Of a stretch of 6,780 bases of DNA, positions 1-5,644 are shown piece after piece. Made by a program: the position numbers and the translations under genes. Every line of letters begins with the position of its first letter. The stretch's first letter is position 1. The DNA comes from Bryobacterales bacterium (GTDB taxonomy: Bacteria; Acidobacteriota; Terriglobia; Bryobacterales; Bryobacteraceae), in contig PLGA01000358.1 in assembly GCA_003139735.1 (NCBI GenBank), positions 3,836 through 10,615 on the forward strand, in the 5' to 3' direction. The notes beneath the pieces were generated by a model. The model worked only from the letters and a program-made list of their open reading frames with translations. It was not told the DNA's origin and ran no database searches.

Positions 1-499
1 CCGCGCCGCTGATATTGGCGAGGTACAGGTAACTGAAGGACCGCGGCGATTCGCGGGGATAGCGCTCCTTGATGGCTTGCATCGCGAACGGAAACGTGGC
101 GCCCATCGCCGCGCACCAGGGCGCCAGGGTCAGCGCCATGAGGATCCCAACCACGGCATAGTAGCCGGCGTTTGAAAGAGGAAAGGCCGCCGCCAGCTTC
201 TCCATGAAGGCTCGCCCCAACGCCAACTCGCGGGGAACCAAGAGAGCGGAGATGCCGATGAGCAGTTCCGCGAGGGCGTAGAGGCGCAGGCCGCGCAGGC
301 CGGGCCGCGCTCCGCGCTCTTCTACATATCGGCCGGCGCGCCAGGATCCGAAACCCAGGCCCAACATGAATACGGAGAGGACGATGGAGACGAAGGCGGT
401 GGCGACGGAGAATTGCGCCATCGCGAGGCGCAGCCAGACCAGCTCATAAAGAATCGCGCAGAATCCAGAAACGAGGAAGAAGGCGAAATAGAAAGGCAT
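1..499 (-). CDS. Fused MFS/spermidine-synthase-like membrane protein, N-terminal part (runs off left edge)
   Basis: I translated the minus strand from the ATG at 497-499. It stays open for 166 codons to the window edge, so the C-terminal part is missing. The N-terminus (MPFYFAFFLVSGFCAILYEL, then VW) matches the 'FFLSGFAALIYEVVW' opening of membrane-embedded spermidine-synthase-like proteins. Later hallmarks are an FMLGLGFGSWRAGR segment (about 44-57), a MGATFPFAMQA segment (132-142) and SYLYLANISGA (156-166), like the 'GRLYAANTLGA' segment of the family. Hydrophobic stretches lie near residues 3-24, 33-54, 73-89 and 113-136. In full-length relatives these helices precede a cytosolic aminopropyltransferase-like Rossmann domain, which would lie outside the window. 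Polyamine synthesis is therefore not shown here. The upstream frame stays open without another ATG, but the family usually begins close to this Met. No strong Shine-Dalgarno is visible. Confidence 0.8.
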   Translation of the reverse strand, partial: MPFYFAFFLVSGFCAILYELVWLRLAMAQFSVATAFVSIVLSVFMLGLGFGSWRAGRYVEERGARPGLRGLRLYALAELLIGISALLVPRELALGRAFMEKLAAAFPLSNAGYYAVVGILMALTLAPWCAAMGATFPFAMQAIKERYPRESPRSFSYLYLANISGA

Positions 500-655
500 G
501 GCGTTTGGAAACCAGAGTATAGCCCACTTCAGCGGGGCGAGGCCGGCGCCGTTTCGATCCGGGCGCGCGGTGACGGTCCCCGGACATCCGGGTGACGACT
601 TGCCTGTGGGAACGCGGAAATCTATTCTGAAGGCTGCGGGACTGGAGGTCAGGCG
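500..655. other. Divergent intergenic region between the membrane protein gene and hicB-like gene
   Basis: About 156 bases separate the leftward membrane-protein gene from the rightward hicB-like gene. The left part holds TATACT on the minus strand (516-521), a possible -10 without a convincing -35. An imperfect hairpin lies at 576-596 (CCGG-ACAT-CCGG core, outer pairs with one bulged base). It has no T-run on either side, so I do not call it a terminator. The right part holds the hicB-like promoter and ribosome binding site. Confidence 0.5.
600..649 (+). promoter_or_regulatory. Probable sigma70-type promoter and ribosome binding site of the hicB-like gene
   Basis: TTGCCT (600-605) and TATTCT (623-628) are separated by 17 bases, the ideal spacing, which would place the transcription start near 635. 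GGAGGT at 644-649 lies 6 bases before the ATG at 656. The signals look intact although the gene they serve is truncated. Confidence 0.55.
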
Positions 656-940
656 ATGAGGCGGCGATACGCAGTGATTTTCGAGCGGGCTGAGGGCAAT
701 TGGGCCGCTTACGTTCCGGATTTGCCGGGCTGCATAACGACGGGCGCGAGCCTGGAGGAGACGGAGTTGAATATGTGCTCCCCGGCTTCAGTTTTCGACT
801 GGCACCGTCTCCACGTGGTCGATGATTATCACATCCAAGGGAACCGCCTTCACCTTTACAAGTTGCAGCCCGAGTTGTTGTTCAATTGCCTTGAACAGCG
901 TAGGGAGGCCGCTCGGGGCGCTCGCAGAATCTGCGGATGA
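656..940 (+). pseudogene. Truncated hicB-like antitoxin gene fused to antisense sequence
   Basis: The first 40 codons (656-775) read as a typical HicB-family antitoxin N-terminus: RRRYAVIFERAEGNWAAYVP, then DLPGC and a TGASLEET segment. This is the partly degraded RNase-H-like fold that neutralises HicA mRNA interferases. After about residue 40 the homology stops. The expected helix (NIREAI.FHLEGL-like) and the C-terminal part are missing. The frame instead runs through the reverse complement of the end of the TIGR03435 gene to a stop at 938-940, giving a 94-residue chimera. The junction lies between about 776 and 787, because the opposing gene's stop codon is at 788-790. The start is well supported by a good ribosome binding site. 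No hicA toxin gene is visible on either side, so this was either a solitary antitoxin-like gene or lost its partner. Function as an antitoxin is very unlikely. Confidence 0.7.
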
Positions 941-1737
941 AGTCTCCCCCGGCGGCATGCCAGCACGCAATCGAGGGGCAACAACAACATTCGCACTGTC
1001 AAGACGGGCATCAAATTTGAGCGTGAAATCGTATTTCCCAGCCAGCCCGGTCTTGTCCATGACATGGAAACCAGTTTCGCCAGTCGATTCCGCGATAAAG
1101 CTGCTGAGGAAAGGAACCGTGACAAAGTCGGCCATGGTATAGTTCTGAAATTTCGCATGCACACCGTTGCTCCCCATACTGATGCCTTGCCCATGACCGG
1201 GCGGCAGAACGAGGAAACCGCCGGCATCAAACTTTCCCATGGGTCCAGGCGCAGGGTCGGGGGCATCGGGATCCGTTGATTTCCTGAGTTTTGGTCCGCC
1301 AGGCGCGACCACCAGCTCATAACCGGGAAAAACCCTGGTCTCGTGGTGAAGCCTGATCTTGAATCGTTCTACCAGCAGATTCTGGAGCATTAGCTGAAAC
1401 TGCTGCTTCGTGGTTTCTGGCGGCATTGTCGCGGTGAGGGTGTACAGTTTTCCGGGGTCCATGAGCCACGAAGGGCCGACGATACGGTTTGGCTCGCTGA
1501 AATCCCAAGCCTTAGCCAGAGAAACATTAGCGGCAGTTGCGTAAGAGTAACGCGCCCTGGGCCGTTAGTCCCGGGCCCGCCTTCTATAGACGGAACTCGC
1601 GGGTTGAAAGTGGCAACGGCGATCTTAAGGGATGCCGCATCGAATGTGGGCTGCGCTGTCGCATTCTGGCTCTGGGCAGCCACCACGAACACGATCATGG
1701 TTCCGGCCAGAGCGACTGCTGCTTTCAGGAAACTCAT
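788..1737 (-). pseudogene. TIGR03435 family secreted protein of unknown function, disrupted by one frameshift
   Basis: The gene starts at ATG 1737, with GGGAG (1746-1750) eight bases upstream, and opens with a Sec-type signal peptide (MSFLKAAVALAGTMIVFVVA). Then come FDAASLK, a GGPGTNGPGRVTLTQLPLMFL segment and, after a frame change, AKAWDFSEPNRIVGPSWL, PPETTKQQFQLMLQNLLVER, LHHETRVFPGYELVV.PGGPKL, DKTGLAGKYDFTLKF and a C-terminal QLGLQLVKVKAVPLDVIIID segment. This is the TIGR03435 pattern known mainly from Solibacter and other Acidobacteriota. The frames join near 1518-1519, where one base is missing within ttt-ctc-tgg-cta. The 950-base span is one short of a multiple of three, and restoring one base would give about 316 residues, a plausible family length. 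The site is not a homopolymer, so a true mutation is as likely as a sequencing error. Family function is unknown. Confidence 0.85.
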
Positions 1738-1756
1738 AACGTGAACTCCCGCGCGC

Positions 1757-1762
1757 ATTCTA
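1757..1762 (-). promoter_or_regulatory. Possible -10 element of the TIGR03435 gene
   Basis: The minus strand reads TAGAAT about 20 bases before the start codon. A start site there would give a very short leader beginning about at the GGGAG ribosome binding site. No good -35 is visible at the expected distance, so this is a weak call. Confidence 0.25.
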
Positions 1763-1814
1763 CCACCATGCCGCGCCCGCGTATCACCCTCTCCGAAAAG
1801 GACCTGGGTTTTCC

Positions 1815-1842
1815 TTGCGCGATTCTATATTTCGAGTATAAT
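1815..1842 (+). promoter_or_regulatory. arsR operon promoter
   Basis: TTGCGC (1815-1820) and a perfect TATAAT (1837-1842) are separated by 16 bases. Transcription would start near 1849-1851, leaving a leader of roughly 28 bases before the GTG start of arsR. The AT-rich stretch stands out from its GC-rich surroundings. Confidence 0.75.
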
Positions 1843-1857
1843 GGAAATATGGAATCG
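1820..1857. promoter_or_regulatory. Probable ArsR operator, 14-bp inverted repeat around the -10 element
   Basis: The left arm 1820-1833 (CGATTCTATATTTC) and right arm 1844-1857 (GAAATATGGAATCG) are complementary at 13 of 14 positions. The only mismatch is T1826 against G1851. The 10-base spacer contains the entire TATAAT box. ArsR/SmtB repressors are dimers that bind imperfect inverted repeats over their own promoters, so a repressor bound here would block RNA polymerase directly. That ArsR is the protein that binds is inferred from position and symmetry. Confidence 0.7.
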
Positions 1858-1877
1858 GGCATGGCGGGGAGGCGGCG

Positions 1878-2222
1878 GTGAAGAGGACGGAAACCGAACA
1901 GCTCGTGCGTTTCGCCGACATGCTGGCCGCCATGGGAACCGAGCCGCGCCTGCGGATTATCCGGCTGCTGCTGAGCGCGCATCCTAATGGAATGGTTGTG
2001 GGTGAGATCCAGAGCGAGCTGGGGATTCCGGCATCGACGCTTTCGCACCATCTGGAGAAGCTGAAGAACGAAGACCTGGTGAAGGTGCAGCGGGAAAGCA
2101 CGTTCCTGCGCTACAGCGCCAATGCGGAGGCGCTGCAGGATCTGCTGACGTTTCTCTACGCCGAGTGTTGCACCAGGAACAAGGCGGTCAAGCCGGAAAA
2201 CATCGTGCGCATCTGCAAATAA
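1878..2222 (+). CDS. arsR: ArsR/SmtB family arsenic-responsive repressor
   Basis: This 114-residue protein has the size and winged-helix layout of ArsR/SmtB repressors. It has an N-terminal helix (LVRFADMLAAMGTEPRLRII, 9-28), a recognition region GEIQSELGIPASTLSHHLEK (42-61), and the wing, LVKVQREST.LRYS (67-80). As(III) is probably sensed at the C-terminus: adjacent Cys97-Cys98 in the last helix, plus Cys113. The classic CVC motif in the DNA-binding helix of E. coli ArsR is absent. The arrangement recalls the Acidithiobacillus ferrooxidans type (Cys95, Cys96, Cys102). Translation starts at GTG 1878, set by GGGGAGG at 1867-1873; the nearby ATG at 1849 is in another frame and stops at the GTG. 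The gene is first in the operon, 13 bases ahead of arsM, and probably represses itself through the inverted repeat upstream. Confidence 0.9.
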   Translation: MKRTETEQLVRFADMLAAMGTEPRLRIIRLLLSAHPNGMVVGEIQSELGIPASTLSHHLEKLKNEDLVKVQRESTFLRYSANAEALQDLLTFLYAECCTRNKAVKPENIVRICK

Positions 2223-2235
2223 GCGAGGAGCGATC

Positions 2236-3087
2236 ATGGACGTCAAAGAAGCGGTTCGGGAAAAATATGGCGAGGCGGCCCTGCGGGTGACCTCCGGCAA
2301 GGGGAACGCGTGTTGCGGGTCGAGTCCGTCAAGCTGCGCATCGGGGGACGACCCGATCACGTCGAACCTGTACGACGAGCTGCAAAAGAGCGAGCTGCCG
2401 GAAGCGGCGGTGCTGGCGTCGCTGGGCTGCGGCAATCCGACGGCGCTGGCGGAGCTGAAGCCGGGCGAGGTGGTCCTCGACCTGGGAAGCGGAGGCGGCA
2501 TCGACGTTCTGCTTTCGGCGCGGCGCGTCGCGCCCGGCGGAAAGGCTTACGGCCTGGACATGACCGATGAGATGCTCGCCCTGGCGCGCCAGAACCAGGC
2601 CAAGGCGGGAATCGCGAATGCCGAGTTCCTGAAGGGCGAAATCGAGAGCATTCCGCTGCCCGGCGATTCGGTGGACGTGATTGTCTCCAACTGCGTGATC
2701 AACCTGTCGGCGGACAAAGACCGGGTTCTGCGGGAGGCCTTCCGCGTGCTGAAGCCGGGCGGGCGCCTGGCCGTGTCGGACGTGGTGACGCGCGGCGAGA
2801 TCCATGCGGAGATCCGCAAGAACATGCTGCTGTGGGTGGGCTGCGTGGCCGGCGCTCTCGATGAAAACGACTACCGCGCCAAACTGGCCGCGGCCGGTTT
2901 CGAAGCGATCGACATCGAACCGACGCGGATTTACCGCTCGGAAGACGCGCTGTCATTCCTGGCGGACAAGGGCCTGGACGCCGGAGCTATGGGTTCGGAA
3001 GTGGATGGCAAATTCATGAGCGCATTTATCCGCGCGAGGAAGCCGGCAGGGAAGGGAACTTGCTGCGGCCCAACGTGCTGCTGTTGA
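2236..3087 (+). CDS. arsM: Arsenite S-adenosylmethionine methyltransferase ArsM
   Basis: This 283-residue cytosolic enzyme transfers methyl groups from S-adenosylmethionine to As(III), giving methylated and partly volatile arsenicals. The Rossmann SAM-binding motif is VLDLGSGGGID (80-90), followed by the acidic motif YGLDMT (105-110). The three cysteines typical of ArsM are present: Cys65 in SLGCGNP, Cys153 in SNCVINL and Cys203 in VGCVAGAL, so the arsenite site looks complete. Further cysteines cluster at both ends: Cys26, Cys27 and Cys34 near the N-terminus, and a tail with Cys276-Cys277 and Cys281-283. Such Cys-rich ends are known in ArsM proteins and may help to bind or hand over arsenite. 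The ATG at 2236 follows a GAGGAG ribosome binding site. The stop codon overlaps the arsC start in TGATG. Family length is normal and nothing appears broken. Confidence 0.95.
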   Translation: MDVKEAVREKYGEAALRVTSGKGNACCGSSPSSCASGDDPITSNLYDELQKSELPEAAVLASLGCGNPTALAELKPGEVVLDLGSGGGIDVLLSARRVAPGGKAYGLDMTDEMLALARQNQAKAGIANAEFLKGEIESIPLPGDSVDVIVSNCVINLSADKDRVLREAFRVLKPGGRLAVSDVVTRGEIHAEIRKNMLLWVGCVAGALDENDYRAKLAAAGFEAIDIEPTRIYRSEDALSFLADKGLDAGAMGSEVDGKFMSAFIRARKPAGKGTCCGPTCCC

Positions 3088-3518
3088 TGTCCAGAATCCT
3101 GATTCTGTGCACCGGGAATTCCGCACGCAGCCAGATGGCGGAAGGGCTGATGAAGTCCTTCGATCCCGCTCTTGAAGTTCATTCGGCCGGAACGCTGCCG
3201 GCGGCGCGGGTGCATTGGGCGGCGGTGGAAGCGATGCGCGAAATCGGCATCGACATCTCGGCCCACTACCCGAAGAACGTAGACCGGTATCTCGGCGAAC
3301 CGTTCGACTTCGTCATCACGGTCTGCGACCATGCCAACGAGAGTTGCCCGGTGTTCACGGGGCGGGTGCGCCGGCGGGTTCACATCGGATTCGAGGACCC
3401 CGCCGGCGCGACGGGGAGCCAGGAGGAAATACTGGCGGCGTTTCGCGAGGTCCGCAGCCAGATGGCGGACCGGTTGCGGGAGTTCTACCGCGAGGAAATC
3501 GAGCCCGCCGCGGCTTAG
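3087..3518 (+). CDS. arsC: Arsenate reductase, thioredoxin-coupled (low-molecular-weight phosphatase type)
   Basis: This 143-residue protein reduces arsenate to arsenite. It belongs to the low-molecular-weight tyrosine phosphatase fold. The catalytic loop is CTGNSARS at 8-15, a CX5R motif with nucleophile Cys8 and Arg14. The redox pair follows as VCDHANESCP, with Cys80 and Cys87 seven residues apart, as Cys82/Cys89 in the Bacillus subtilis and Staphylococcus thioredoxin-linked enzymes. The general acid region is FEDPA (102-106), with Asp104. I chose the ATG at 3087 because MSRILILCTGNSARS is the normal N-terminus. An upstream in-frame TTG at 3060 would extend into arsM and is unlikely. The start overlaps the arsM stop by one base and has no ribosome binding site, so translation is probably coupled to arsM. 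The gene ends 4 bases into the convergent isomerase-like gene. Confidence 0.95.
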   Translation: MSRILILCTGNSARSQMAEGLMKSFDPALEVHSAGTLPAARVHWAAVEAMREIGIDISAHYPKNVDRYLGEPFDFVITVCDHANESCPVFTGRVRRRVHIGFEDPAGATGSQEEILAAFREVRSQMADRLREFYREEIEPAAA

Positions 3519-4366
3519 GCGTAGCCGCGCAGTTTCTTGTAATTCGCCAAGCAGCGCTGGGCGGTCTCCAATTCCGAGAACTTGCCGCCCATGCCTTCCT
3601 GCTCGATCAGGTAATACTCGACGCCCCCGGTTTTCTCGCCGGCGGCGAAGATTTTGAGCCAGGGCGCATCGCCGTCCCCGAAAAGGACCTGGAAGCCGCG
3701 GCCCGCGCCGGCGCCCCATTCCTTGAGATGCATGGAATTGATGCGGCCGGGGTTGGATTCGATCCACGCGACCGGGTCGTGGCCAACCTCGACGCACGTG
3801 CCGACATCGAATTGCAGCATCACATCCTTGGGCGTGTTGGCGGCCAGGACGGCCATGGGAAACGTTGTCTCCACCGGCTGGAATTCGGTTTCGTGATTGT
3901 GGTAGCCCACGCGGAGGCCCGCCGCTTTGGCCTTCTCCGAGGCCGCGGTCAGGGTGGCGGCGATGGTCTTCCAGCCGTCGACGCCGGTGACGCGGGGAGA
4001 ACTGGCCATCACGATGTACTTGGTTCCAAGGATGTGGTTGAGTTCGATGGCCTTGGGCAATCCGGCGTTGAGGTTGCCGTAATCGTTGTGAGTCGAATTG
4101 CAACGGATGCCGAGATCGTCCATGAGCTTGCGAACATCCTTGGCTTGATCGGCCGTCCACTGATAGTAAGGGGAGAAGAATTCGACCACTTCGTACCCCA
4201 TTTTGGCGACGGCGGTCACGGTACCCGTGAGATCCTTGGCCATCGTGTCGCGGACCGAGTACAGCTCCAGACCGATGGGGATGCGATTCGCCCGCGGCTG
4301 GGCGCGGGTGAGCGGCGCGGCGGCCGTGAACGCAAGGAACGAACGCCGGGAAAGGCGAGGTCTCAT
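3515..4366 (-). CDS. Tat-exported sugar phosphate isomerase/epimerase-like TIM-barrel protein
   Basis: This 283-residue protein belongs to the xylose-isomerase-like TIM-barrel superfamily (AP endonuclease family 2). The ATG at 4366 gives a twin-arginine signal: LSRRSFLAFTAAA (5-17) followed by LTRAQ. Longer in-frame starts would put residues before the Tat motif and read into the divergent gene's promoter area. Barrel hallmarks are IGLELYSVRD (31-40), GYEVVEFFSPY (57-67), GYHNHETEF (154-162), FDVGTCVEVGHDP (186-198), SMHLKEW (211-217) and VEYYLIEQE (249-257). The likely divalent-metal ligands are Glu161, Asp187, His213 and Glu255 by family analogy. Relatives are common in Acidobacteriota and Planctomycetes and probably act on sugars or sugar acids in the periplasm. 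The substrate cannot be read from the sequence. No clear ribosome binding site is visible. The gene is convergent with arsC and divergent from the DUF4159 gene. Confidence 0.88.
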   Translation of the reverse strand: MRPRLSRRSFLAFTAAAPLTRAQPRANRIPIGLELYSVRDTMAKDLTGTVTAVAKMGYEVVEFFSPYYQWTADQAKDVRKLMDDLGIRCNSTHNDYGNLNAGLPKAIELNHILGTKYIVMASSPRVTGVDGWKTIAATLTAASEKAKAAGLRVGYHNHETEFQPVETTFPMAVLAANTPKDVMLQFDVGTCVEVGHDPVAWIESNPGRINSMHLKEWGAGAGRGFQVLFGDGDAPWLKIFAAGEKTGGVEYYLIEQEGMGGKFSELETAQRCLANYKKLRGYA

Positions 4367-4394
4367 GGGACAAACGATAGCACATAGAGGCGGA

Positions 4395-4403
4395 TGGTAT
4401 TCT
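4395..4403 (+). promoter_or_regulatory. Possible extended -10 promoter of the DUF4159 gene run
   Basis: TGGTATTCT has the TGn extension plus a good -10 hexamer (4398-4403), in the 82-base gap between two divergent genes. No -35 is recognisable, which extended -10 promoters can tolerate. Transcription would begin near 4410, about 39 bases before the favoured ATG. Confidence 0.35.
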
Positions 4404-4448
4404 GGTCTTACCGCTGTGTTTCGGCCAAACCAGATCCGCCGGGCCGGG

Positions 4449-5255
4449 ATGGTCTCCTTGGGCTGCCTTGTGTTTCTGGGCGTTTTGTATGCCACACAGA
4501 AGCCGTGGAGGGAATACCCGGGCCTGGAGTACTCGAATTATCCCATCCCTCCGGACTATCGGGAGGCGACCGAGTGGGCGTTCGCGCGGCTGATGTATCC
4601 GCCGGTCAGCGCCTGGCGCGGCGGCTTCAACTTCGCGGGCGACTGGCGCGAGGGCGGCACCAATTGGACCATGGATTACCCCCGCTCCGACCGCCATCTC
4701 TCGGCGGCGCTGCGCCGGCTCACCCGCATTCATGTACGCTCCGTGGAACAGCCTCTCAACCTGGACGACGGCGACGTGTACGATTGGCCGTGGCTTTACG
4801 GCGTGGAGGTGGGCCACTGGAATCTGACCGACGACCAGGCCAGGACCATGCGCGAGTATCTGCTGCGCGGCGGGTTTTTCATGTGCGACGACTTCCACGG
4901 CACGGACGAGTGGGAGGTGTTTGTCGCCAGCATGGAGAAGATTTTTCCGGACCGGCCCATCGTGGAGATTCCCAATGGCGATGCGATCTTCCACACCGTC
5001 TACGATTTGGACGACCGCTACCAGGTGCCCGGAGCGCAGTACATGGATACGGGCAAGACGTTCGAGAAGGATGGCCGCGTGCCGCATTGGCGCGCCATCT
5101 ACGACGACTACGGCCGCATTATGGTCGCCATGTGCTTCAACATGGACCTGGGCGATTCCTGGGAACACGCCGATAACCCTCAATATCCGCAGAGGTTTTC
5201 CGCCCTGGGCATACGCATTGGCGTAGACTATTTGGTCTACGCGTTTACGCACTGA
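4449..5255 (+). CDS. DUF4159 domain-containing protein with N-terminal signal or anchor segment
   Basis: From ATG 4449 this is a 268-residue protein. A hydrophobic stretch (about 2-16) suggests export or anchoring. The rest follows the DUF4159 pattern: FARLMYPP (45-52), WTMDYPRSDRHLSAALRRLT (73-92), a WPWLYGVEVGHW segment (113-124), MREYLLRGGFFMCDDFHG (134-151), FPDRPIVEIP (166-175), AIFHTVYDLD (179-188), HWRAIYDDYGRIMVAMCFNM (213-232), LGDSWEHAD (234-242) and GVDYLVYAFTH at the end. The family looks like a divergent class I glutamine amidotransferase/ThuA-like fold and often sits near MoxR ATPase and von Willebrand-type genes, none of which is here. Its biochemical role is unknown. The start is uncertain: ATG 4365 overlaps the start codon of the divergent gene, and GTG 4416 would add basic residues before the hydrophobic stretch. 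No start has a strong ribosome binding site. DUF423 follows after 10 bases. Confidence 0.85.
   Translation: MVSLGCLVFLGVLYATQKPWREYPGLEYSNYPIPPDYREATEWAFARLMYPPVSAWRGGFNFAGDWREGGTNWTMDYPRSDRHLSAALRRLTRIHVRSVEQPLNLDDGDVYDWPWLYGVEVGHWNLTDDQARTMREYLLRGGFFMCDDFHGTDEWEVFVASMEKIFPDRPIVEIPNGDAIFHTVYDLDDRYQVPGAQYMDTGKTFEKDGRVPHWRAIYDDYGRIMVAMCFNMDLGDSWEHADNPQYPQRFSALGIRIGVDYLVYAFTH
5221..5242 (+). repeat. Perfect 8-bp stem-loop near the end of the DUF4159 gene
   Basis: GCGTAGAC (5221-5228) and GTCTACGC (5235-5242) are exact reverse complements around the loop TATTTG. It lies inside the coding region, 11 bases before the stop codon, and is followed by GTTTACGC without a T-run. It does not look like an intrinsic terminator. 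It could slow transcription or mark an mRNA processing point before the DUF423 gene, or be chance. Confidence 0.4.
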
Positions 5256-5265
5256 GGCGAAACCC

Positions 5266-5634
5266 ATGAACTGGAGCGCGGCGAGCGCGATGGCGCTGGC
5301 GTTGGGAGTGATGCTGGGAGCGTTCGGCGCGCACGCACTGCGCGGCCGGCTGGACGCCTACCTGATGAGCGTGTATGAGAAAGCGGTGTTGTATCACTTC
5401 ATTCACGCGCTGGGGGCGCTGATCGTCTCCCTGATGCCCAGGACCGGCGCGATCACGAAATCCGCGGCCGGATGGGTGTGCGGCCTGCTGCTGGCGGGGG
5501 TCGCGATTTTTTGCGGGAGTCTGTATGCGCTGGCGATTACCGGCTATCTAGGGTTGGGCGCGATTACGCCGATCGGCGGGATCGCGTTCATCGCCGGGTG
5601 GGCGATGCTGGCGTGGGCTTTCATAAGGAAATAG
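5266..5634 (+). CDS. DUF423 family small membrane protein (YgdD-like)
   Basis: This 122-residue protein has four predicted membrane helices (about 5-25, 41-57, 67-91 and 98-119). It carries the DUF423 signatures: LGAFGAHAL (17-25), YEKAVLYHFIHALGAL (37-52), IFCGSLYALA (81-90) and TPIGGIAFIAGWAMLAWAF (101-119). Length and order match the family, which sits in the inner membrane and has no firmly established function. The ATG at 5266 follows the DUF4159 stop by 10 bases, with a weak GAGGCG ribosome binding site overlapping that stop, so the two are probably cotranscribed. The DinB-like gene begins 10 bases after this stop. Confidence 0.93.
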   Translation: MNWSAASAMALALGVMLGAFGAHALRGRLDAYLMSVYEKAVLYHFIHALGALIVSLMPRTGAITKSAAGWVCGLLLAGVAIFCGSLYALAITGYLGLGAITPIGGIAFIAGWAMLAWAFIRK

Positions 5635-5644
5635 GAGTAGGCAA

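Noticed and set aside
413..595. A 60-codon plus-strand open frame
   Set aside because: It overlaps the start of the membrane protein gene on the other strand, is charged and low in hydrophobic residues, and shows no ribosome binding site or motif.
576..596. Intrinsic terminator upstream of the hicB-like gene
   Set aside because: The hairpin is short and bulged and lacks a T-run on both strands.
656..1737. Insertion sequence or transposon carrying the TIGR03435 gene into hicB
   Set aside because: No transposase, no terminal inverted repeats and no target duplication were found at the edges, and the rest of hicB does not reappear.
1734..2501. A 255-codon minus-strand open frame opposite arsR and arsM
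   Set aside because: Composition is that of an antisense shadow, and it would cover the ars promoter and operator. The plus-strand genes are certain.
3215..4387. A 390-codon plus-strand open frame across the end of arsC and the TIM-barrel gene
   Set aside because: It is an antisense shadow of the TIM-barrel gene and lacks family motifs.
4449..4500. Lipobox (LGC at residues 4-6) in the DUF4159 protein
   Set aside because: The cysteine precedes the hydrophobic stretch instead of following it, so it cannot act as a lipoprotein cleavage site.
2931..5267. A very long minus-strand open frame (778 codons) spanning four genes
   Set aside because: It runs antisense or out of frame to arsC, the TIM-barrel, DUF4159 and arsM genes, all of which have clear family motifs. 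It is Arg/His/Pro-rich with no recognisable domain and reflects GC-rich codon usage.
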